NCBI GenBank assembly: GCA_018672815.1
Contig: JABHDX010000050.1
Coordinates: 1 to 10,608, forward strand
Reading direction: 5' to 3'
Length of the DNA stretch: 10,608 nucleotides
Source of the DNA: Gammaproteobacteria bacterium
Lineage (GTDB): Bacteria > Pseudomonadota > Gammaproteobacteria > UBA11654
A program made the translations under genes and the position numbers. The notes under the pieces are model-generated. The model saw nothing but the letters and a program-made list of their open reading frames with translations, was not told where the DNA came from and made no database searches. Positions 7,289-10,608 of the stretch are shown in pieces. How positions within the stretch are numbered: position 1 is the stretch's first letter; each line of letters begins with the position of its first letter.

Positions 7289-8500
7289 TCAATTACAACG
7301 TTCAATAATTGTTGATGTTCCCATACCACCACCAATGCATAAATTAACTAGCCCAGTATTCAGATCTTGTCTTTCCATTTCATCAAGCATTGTTCCTAAA
7401 ACCATTGCACCAGTTGCGCCTAGAGGATGTCCCATAGCTATAGCTCCTCCATTCACATTAATTTGATCATGTGAAATATCCATCTCTTGCATATATCGAA
7501 GTACCACAACTGCAAAAGCTTCATTAAGCTCAAAAAGATCAATATCACTTGTTGTCATACCGCATCTTTTCAAAACTTTCTTGGCAGATGGTCCCGGGCC
7601 AGTCAGCATAATTGTAGGCTCTGTTCCAGTTGAAGAAAATCCAATAATTTTTGCTCTTGGCTTAAGTCCTAACTCTACTCCCACTTCTTTTGTTCCAATA
7701 AGGACCACTGAGGACCCATCAACTATTACGCTCGAATTACCTGCATGATGAACATGTTCCATTCGTTCAACCTCTGGGTATTTTTGTATGGCTACGGAAT
7801 CAAAACCATAGGTTGCACCTAAATCTGCAAAAGAAGGTTTCAGTTTAGCTAAATCTTCCATAGTTGTACCAGTTCTAATTGTTTCATCATGGTTCAATAA
7901 TACTTCCCCATGTTGGTCTAGAACTGGAATAATGGAATCATTAAAATATCCTTTATCACGAGCATTAGATGCTCTTTTTTGACTCTCAACAGCATAAGAA
8001 TCGACATCATTGCGACTAAATCCAAACTTTGTAGCAATAAGATCCGCACTAATTCCTTGAGGGACTATATAATTTCCATAGGCAACCTGTGGATCCACTC
8101 CAAGTGCACCGCCAACTGAATTCATAGGAACTCTAGACATGGACTCTAATCCCCCACCAATACAAAGATCTGACATTCCAGACATGATTTGAGCGGCAGC
8201 TGAATTCACTGCCTCTAAACCTGAAGCACAGAATCGATTGAGTTGCTTGCCAGCTGCTTTTTCATCATACCCTGCATTAATCGCTCCTACTCTAGCTGGA
8301 TTAGAGGCTTGCTCTCCCTGACTTCCAACCACCCCCATAATTACGTCATCTATTCGACTGGTATCTAAGTCGTTTCTATTTTTTAAAGATTTCAAAACTT
8401 GTGTGACAAGTTCTATAGGAGTAACTTCATGTAATGAGCCATCACTTTTTCCTTTGCCTCTTGGCGTTCTCACATGGTCAAAAATATATGCTTCGGTCAT
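7289..8500 (-). CDS. Acetyl-CoA acyltransferase (thiolase)
   Basis: A 403-residue thiolase that splits 3-oxoacyl-CoA with CoA to release acetyl-CoA, the last beta-oxidation step. Numbered from the ATG at 8500, the nucleophile is Cys91 in NRFCASGLEAV. NEAFA is at 326-330, His358 in GGAIAMGHPLGATGA and Cys388 in CIGGGMG. All three catalytic elements are intact. HHAGNSS (251-257) replaces the commoner TAGNAS. The frame stays open to an ATG at 8545, 15 codons further up, but AAGGTG just before 8500 and the typical thiolase N-terminus (MTEAYIFDHVRTPRG) fix the start at 8500. It is first in the minus-strand block, 30 bases ahead of the FadB-like gene. This is the reverse of the E. coli fadBA order. 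Chain-length preference cannot be told from the sequence. Confidence 0.93.
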   Translation of the reverse strand: MTEAYIFDHVRTPRGKGKSDGSLHEVTPIELVTQVLKSLKNRNDLDTSRIDDVIMGVVGSQGEQASNPARVGAINAGYDEKAAGKQLNRFCASGLEAVNSAAAQIMSGMSDLCIGGGLESMSRVPMNSVGGALGVDPQVAYGNYIVPQGISADLIATKFGFSRNDVDSYAVESQKRASNARDKGYFNDSIIPVLDQHGEVLLNHDETIRTGTTMEDLAKLKPSFADLGATYGFDSVAIQKYPEVERMEHVHHAGNSSVIVDGSSVVLIGTKEVGVELGLKPRAKIIGFSSTGTEPTIMLTGPGPSAKKVLKRCGMTTSDIDLFELNEAFAVVVLRYMQEMDISHDQINVNGGAIAMGHPLGATGAMVLGTMLDEMERQDLNTGLVNLCIGGGMGTSTIIERCN

Positions 8501-8504
8501 ATTG

Positions 8505-8510
8505 CACCTT
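8505..8510 (-). promoter_or_regulatory. Ribosome-binding site that sets the thiolase start
   Basis: AAGGTG on the minus strand, four bases before the ATG at 8500, is a strong anti-Shine-Dalgarno match. The in-frame ATG further upstream at 8545 lies inside an inverted repeat and has no such site. This decides for the shorter 403-residue protein. Confidence 0.7.
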
Positions 8511-8514
8511 CTTA

Positions 8515-8546
8515 TTTGGTAATATTCTTGATGATATATTACCAAA
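8515..8546. promoter_or_regulatory. Perfect 11-bp inverted repeat upstream of thiolase: candidate operator
   Basis: TTTGGTAATAT (8515-8525) and ATATTACCAAA (8536-8546) are exact reverse complements, separated by 10 bases, so the arm centres are 21 bp or two helical turns apart. It ends 15 bases before the thiolase start codon. A possible minus-strand promoter, TTAAAA, 17 bases, TAATAT (box at 8541-8536), would place the -10 box inside the upstream arm, so a bound dimeric regulator would block it. As RNA it could instead be a leader hairpin. The repeat is seen; the operator role and promoter are inferred. No regulator gene is in the window. Confidence 0.55.
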
Positions 8547-8597
8547 GTTGTAATTGGTTTTTAAGTTAAAATTTAATCATAGAGATAAAAAAATAGA

Positions 8598-8628
8598 TTG
8601 AATTCAGTTACAATTCATCTTTTAGAAT
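8598..8628 (+). promoter_or_regulatory. Candidate promoter for the SDR-SDR-ArsC operon
   Basis: TTGAAT (8598-8603) and TAGAAT (8623-8628, five of six matches to TATAAT) are 19 bases apart, slightly long. Transcription would start near 8635. A good ribosome-binding site, AGAGGA (8637-8642), is five bases before the ATG at 8648; it would lie right at the start of a very short leader. Orientation requires a promoter here, but the exact boxes are uncertain. Confidence 0.35.
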
Positions 8629-8647
8629 TTCTAAACAGAGGAAAAAT

Positions 8648-9409
8648 ATGGATATTGCAAATAAAACAATAATTATCACGGGTGCTGCAAGAGGATTAGG
8701 AGCAGCAATGGCTAAAAGACTGGCTTCACATAAATGCAAGCTTGGTTTAATTGACCTAGATAAAGATTCAATAGCTGCTACTGTTGAGGCTTGTGAATCT
8801 CAAGGCGCAGAAGTAATGACCTATAGCGCCAATGTAACAAAAGAAAATGAAGTTGCTGAAGCTTATGCTTCGATAGTATCAGAACTTGGACCTCTTCATG
8901 GTTCGATTAATAATGCTGGAATTACAAGGGATGGACTGTTGGTTAAATTTAAAGATGGCGAATTTGTTAAACGCATGTCATTGGAAGAATGGCAATCGGT
9001 TATCGATCTTAATCTTACTGGAGTTTTTCTTTGTGGAAGAGAGGCAGCACAGTTAATGATCGAATCAAAATCAAAAGGTGTCATTATTAATATCTCTAGT
9101 GTTGCGAGACATGGTAATTTTGGTCAAACTAATTATTCAGCTACCAAGGCTGGCGTTCAATCTATGGCTGTTGTTTGGGCAAAAGAATTATCAAAATATG
9201 GTATTCGTGTGAACTCAATTGCTCCAGGATTTATTAATACTGAAATGGTTGCATCAATGCCAGAAAATGTTTTGGAAGGACTGGCTAAAATGATCCCATT
9301 AAAAAGAATTGGTGAGCCTGATGAGGTAGCTAAAGCAGCTGAATTCATTTTTGATAATGATTATTATTCTGGAAGATGCATTGATTTAGATGGTGCTCAA
9401 AGACTCTAA
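8648..9409 (+). CDS. FabG-like short-chain dehydrogenase/reductase
   Basis: A 253-residue classical SDR, cytoplasmic, of the 3-oxoacyl-ACP reductase / 3-hydroxyacyl-CoA dehydrogenase type. The cofactor loop TGAARGLG is at 11-18. NNAG is at 88-91, Asn122 in DLNLTG, and catalytic Ser151, Tyr163 and Lys167 in ISS and YSATK. The C-terminus [15 protein letters not shown] is the usual FabG-type end. Asp36 at the end of the second strand (GLIDLD) suggests NAD(H) over NADPH. The stretch after NNAG ([16 protein letters not shown]) is longer than in E. coli FabG. A strong AGAGGA ribosome-binding site precedes the start. It heads a tight operon and diverges from the thiolase gene, so a role in acyl-CoA oxidation is more likely than in fatty acid synthesis. 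The substrate is not known. Confidence 0.9.
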   Translation: MDIANKTIIITGAARGLGAAMAKRLASHKCKLGLIDLDKDSIAATVEACESQGAEVMTYSANVTKENEVAEAYASIVSELGPLHGSINNAGITRDGLLVKFKDGEFVKRMSLEEWQSVIDLNLTGVFLCGREAAQLMIESKSKGVIINISSVARHGNFGQTNYSATKAGVQSMAVVWAKELSKYGIRVNSIAPGFINTEMVASMPENVLEGLAKMIPLKRIGEPDEVAKAAEFIFDNDYYSGRCIDLDGAQRL

Positions 9410-9412
9410 AAT

Positions 9413-10222
9413 ATGTCATGCATAGTTATAACTGGTAGCACAAAAGGAGTTGGTAGAGGTCTGGCCAATGAATTTGCAAAACTCGGTCATAATGTAGTCA
9501 TTACAAGCCGAAGACAAGCAGATATTGCAAGTGTCACTGAAGAAATGAACAATAAATCTAAAGGGAGGATTATTGGTCAGGTCTGTGATATTTCTGACAA
9601 AAATCAACTTGAAGCATTATGGGATCTAGCAAAAACAGAATTCAATACCGTTGATTATTGGATTAATAATGCTGGTTATGCCTCTGGGCAAAGTAAAGTT
9701 CATGAAGTGCCTGAAAGCTTAATTCATAGCATGATAGATACTAATTCATTAGGTACATTATTTGGCTCACAAGTTGCAATTACTGGTTTTAGAAAACAAG
9801 GAAGTGGGAATTTATACAATATGTTAGGCGGCAGCTTTGATGGAAAAAGAATAACTCCTGGTATGGGAGTTTATAGCTCAACTAAAGCAAGCATCAATAT
9901 CATGACCAAATATTTGGTCTCAGAAAATAAAAATACCAACATCACTATTGGAACCATCAGTCCAGGCGTTTTAATAACAGATAATTGGTTGAATGAACAA
10001 AAACGCTTATCAGCTGAAGAATGGAAAAAAAGTAAACCAATGGTGAATATGATCTGTGATCATGTTGAAACAGCTACTCCTTGGATTGTAGAACAAATTT
10101 TACTCAATAAAAAAAGTGGAAAGAGAATTGCTTGGCTAACCACTTGGAAAATAATAAGCAGAGTATTTCAAACAAAAATTTTGGGAAGAAAAAGAGACCT
10201 CTTTTCTCGATATGGAATTTAA
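9413..10222 (+). CDS. SDR oxidoreductase resembling the NYC1/NOL chlorophyll-b-reductase branch
   Basis: A 269-residue SDR. The cofactor loop TGSTKGVG is at 7-14, NNAG at 85-88 and Asn111 in DTNSLGT. Ser141, Tyr154 and Lys158 form the catalytic set (GGSFDG, then VYSSTKAS). The pair Arg33-Arg34 after the second strand suggests NADPH. The order TNxxGT, then a hydrophobic helix, LYNMxGG, ITPG and a YSSTK motif, plus the closing IAWLTTWKIISR, recalls plant chlorophyll b reductases NYC1 and NOL more than FabG; this comparison is from memory. A marine heterotroph is unlikely to degrade chlorophyll b, so the substrate is probably another bulky ketone or alcohol. The start codon is three bases after the previous stop, with no clear ribosome-binding site, so translation is probably coupled to the first SDR. 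Confidence 0.82.
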   Translation: MSCIVITGSTKGVGRGLANEFAKLGHNVVITSRRQADIASVTEEMNNKSKGRIIGQVCDISDKNQLEALWDLAKTEFNTVDYWINNAGYASGQSKVHEVPESLIHSMIDTNSLGTLFGSQVAITGFRKQGSGNLYNMLGGSFDGKRITPGMGVYSSTKASINIMTKYLVSENKNTNITIGTISPGVLITDNWLNEQKRLSAEEWKKSKPMVNMICDHVETATPWIVEQILLNKKSGKRIAWLTTWKIISRVFQTKILGRKRDLFSRYGI

Positions 10223-10229
10223 AAAATTA

Positions 10230-10577
10230 ATGTCTTTTACGATTCTTCATAATCCTCGTTGCAGTAAATCAAGAAAGACGCTTAAGCTATTGCAAAATAA
10301 TGGCATTAATCCAGAAATAAGACTTTATTTAATTGATCCACTATCCTCATTAGAACTCAAAGAAATCATAGATAAACTCAATATAAATATTAGAGAACTA
10401 ATAAGGAAAGGAGAGGAAATCTATAAGAAATTAAACCTAAACGATCAAAGCCTTAACTCTGAACAACTGCTTAATATTATTAGTGAAAATCCTATCCTGA
10501 TAGAAAGACCCATTGTTATTAGTGGAGATAAAGCCATTATAGGTAGACCTCCTGAGAATGTTTTAGGGATCATATGA
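10230..10577 (+). CDS. Arsenate reductase family protein (ArsC/YffB type)
   Basis: A 115-residue thioredoxin-fold protein of the glutaredoxin-linked ArsC family. From the ATG at 10230, Cys11 lies in HNPRCSKSR. Arg59 (ELIRKGEE), Arg93 (LIERPIVI) and Arg106 (IIGRPPENVL) follow. Each is exactly one less than the E. coli plasmid R773 catalytic set Cys12, Arg60, Arg94 and Arg107. All key residues for arsenate reduction are therefore present. The alternative ATG at 10212 would overlap the SDR gene by 11 bases and add MEFKKL, which the family lacks; neither start has a good ribosome-binding site. The family also includes YffB-like proteins of unknown role, and no arsB, arsR or acr3 gene is nearby, so arsenic resistance is likely but not proven. 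The gene is coupled to the next one by an ATGA overlap. Confidence 0.88.
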   Translation: MSFTILHNPRCSKSRKTLKLLQNNGINPEIRLYLIDPLSSLELKEIIDKLNINIRELIRKGEEIYKKLNLNDQSLNSEQLLNIISENPILIERPIVISGDKAIIGRPPENVLGII

Positions 10578-10608
10578 AGTTAAGCCGAAGAACCTATCTT
10601 AAAAATAC
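10574..10608 (+). CDS. Start of a gene with a twin-arginine-like signal (3' end outside window)
   Basis: An ATG at 10574 overlaps the stop of the ArsC-family gene in ATGA. AGGGA at 10565-10569, four bases upstream, is a good ribosome-binding site. The frame stays open to the window edge and reads MKLSRRTYLKN. SRRTYLK fits the twin-arginine consensus (S/T)RRxFLK, with Tyr for Phe, so the product may be a folded protein exported through the Tat pathway. Only 11 residues are visible, with no hydrophobic core yet, so nothing can be said about function. The overlap and ribosome-binding site support a real gene more than the Tat call does. Confidence 0.5.
   Translation, partial: MKLSRRTYLKN

Noticed and set aside
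8501..8545. Longer thiolase beginning at the ATG at 8545
   Set aside because: The extra 15 residues are unlike thiolase N-termini, and AAGGTG is placed for the ATG at 8500.
10212..10229. Longer ArsC-family protein starting at 10212
   Set aside because: The family begins near MSFTILHNP, and residue numbering from 10230 aligns with the known catalytic positions at a constant offset of one.

Overview
The window is dense, AT-rich bacterial DNA (about one third G+C by eye) with short intergenic gaps. It carries ten complete protein genes plus one gene cut by each edge. The gene types, tight packing and low G+C suggest a streamlined pelagic gammaproteobacterium, with SAR86-like as my best guess. 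This is inference from style and content, because no rRNA or other phylogenetic marker is present. I saw no tRNA, rRNA, CRISPR array, insertion sequence or phage gene.

Layout. The left edge (1-754, +) holds the C-terminal half of an MgtE-type magnesium channel. It converges on a patatin-like phospholipase (766-1902, -). A 76-base divergent region separates that gene from an exported PrxQ/BCP-type peroxiredoxin (1979-2518, +). The peroxiredoxin converges on the end of a five-gene minus-strand block so tightly that both genes stop inside the same CTAG tetranucleotide, and a near-perfect hairpin covers the junction.

The minus-strand block reads, in transcription order: thiolase (8500-7289), FadB-type hydratase/3-hydroxyacyl-CoA dehydrogenase (7258-5117), a small basic protein of unknown function (5011-4670), a two-domain cupin with a histidine-rich tail (4651-3755), and a CaiB/BaiF (family III) CoA-transferase (3711-2515). 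An A/T-rich hairpin with a U-tract, followed at once by a perfect TATAAT box, sits between the FadB gene and the small gene. The block is therefore probably two transcription units.

The right part (8648-10608, +) is a translationally coupled operon: a FabG-like SDR, a second SDR resembling the NYC1/NOL chlorophyll-b-reductase branch, an ArsC/YffB-family reductase, and the start of a gene whose first residues look like a twin-arginine signal. It diverges from the thiolase gene across a 147-base region holding a perfect 11-bp inverted repeat just upstream of the thiolase ribosome-binding site, a good operator candidate.

Taken together, the centre looks like a catabolic island for a carboxylic acid of unknown identity. 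CoA would be attached by the CoA-transferase, the beta-oxidation steps done by the FadB-like protein and thiolase, and alcohol/ketone interconversion done by the SDRs. The cupin and the small basic protein are the uncharacterised parts. The substrate cannot be read from the sequence.
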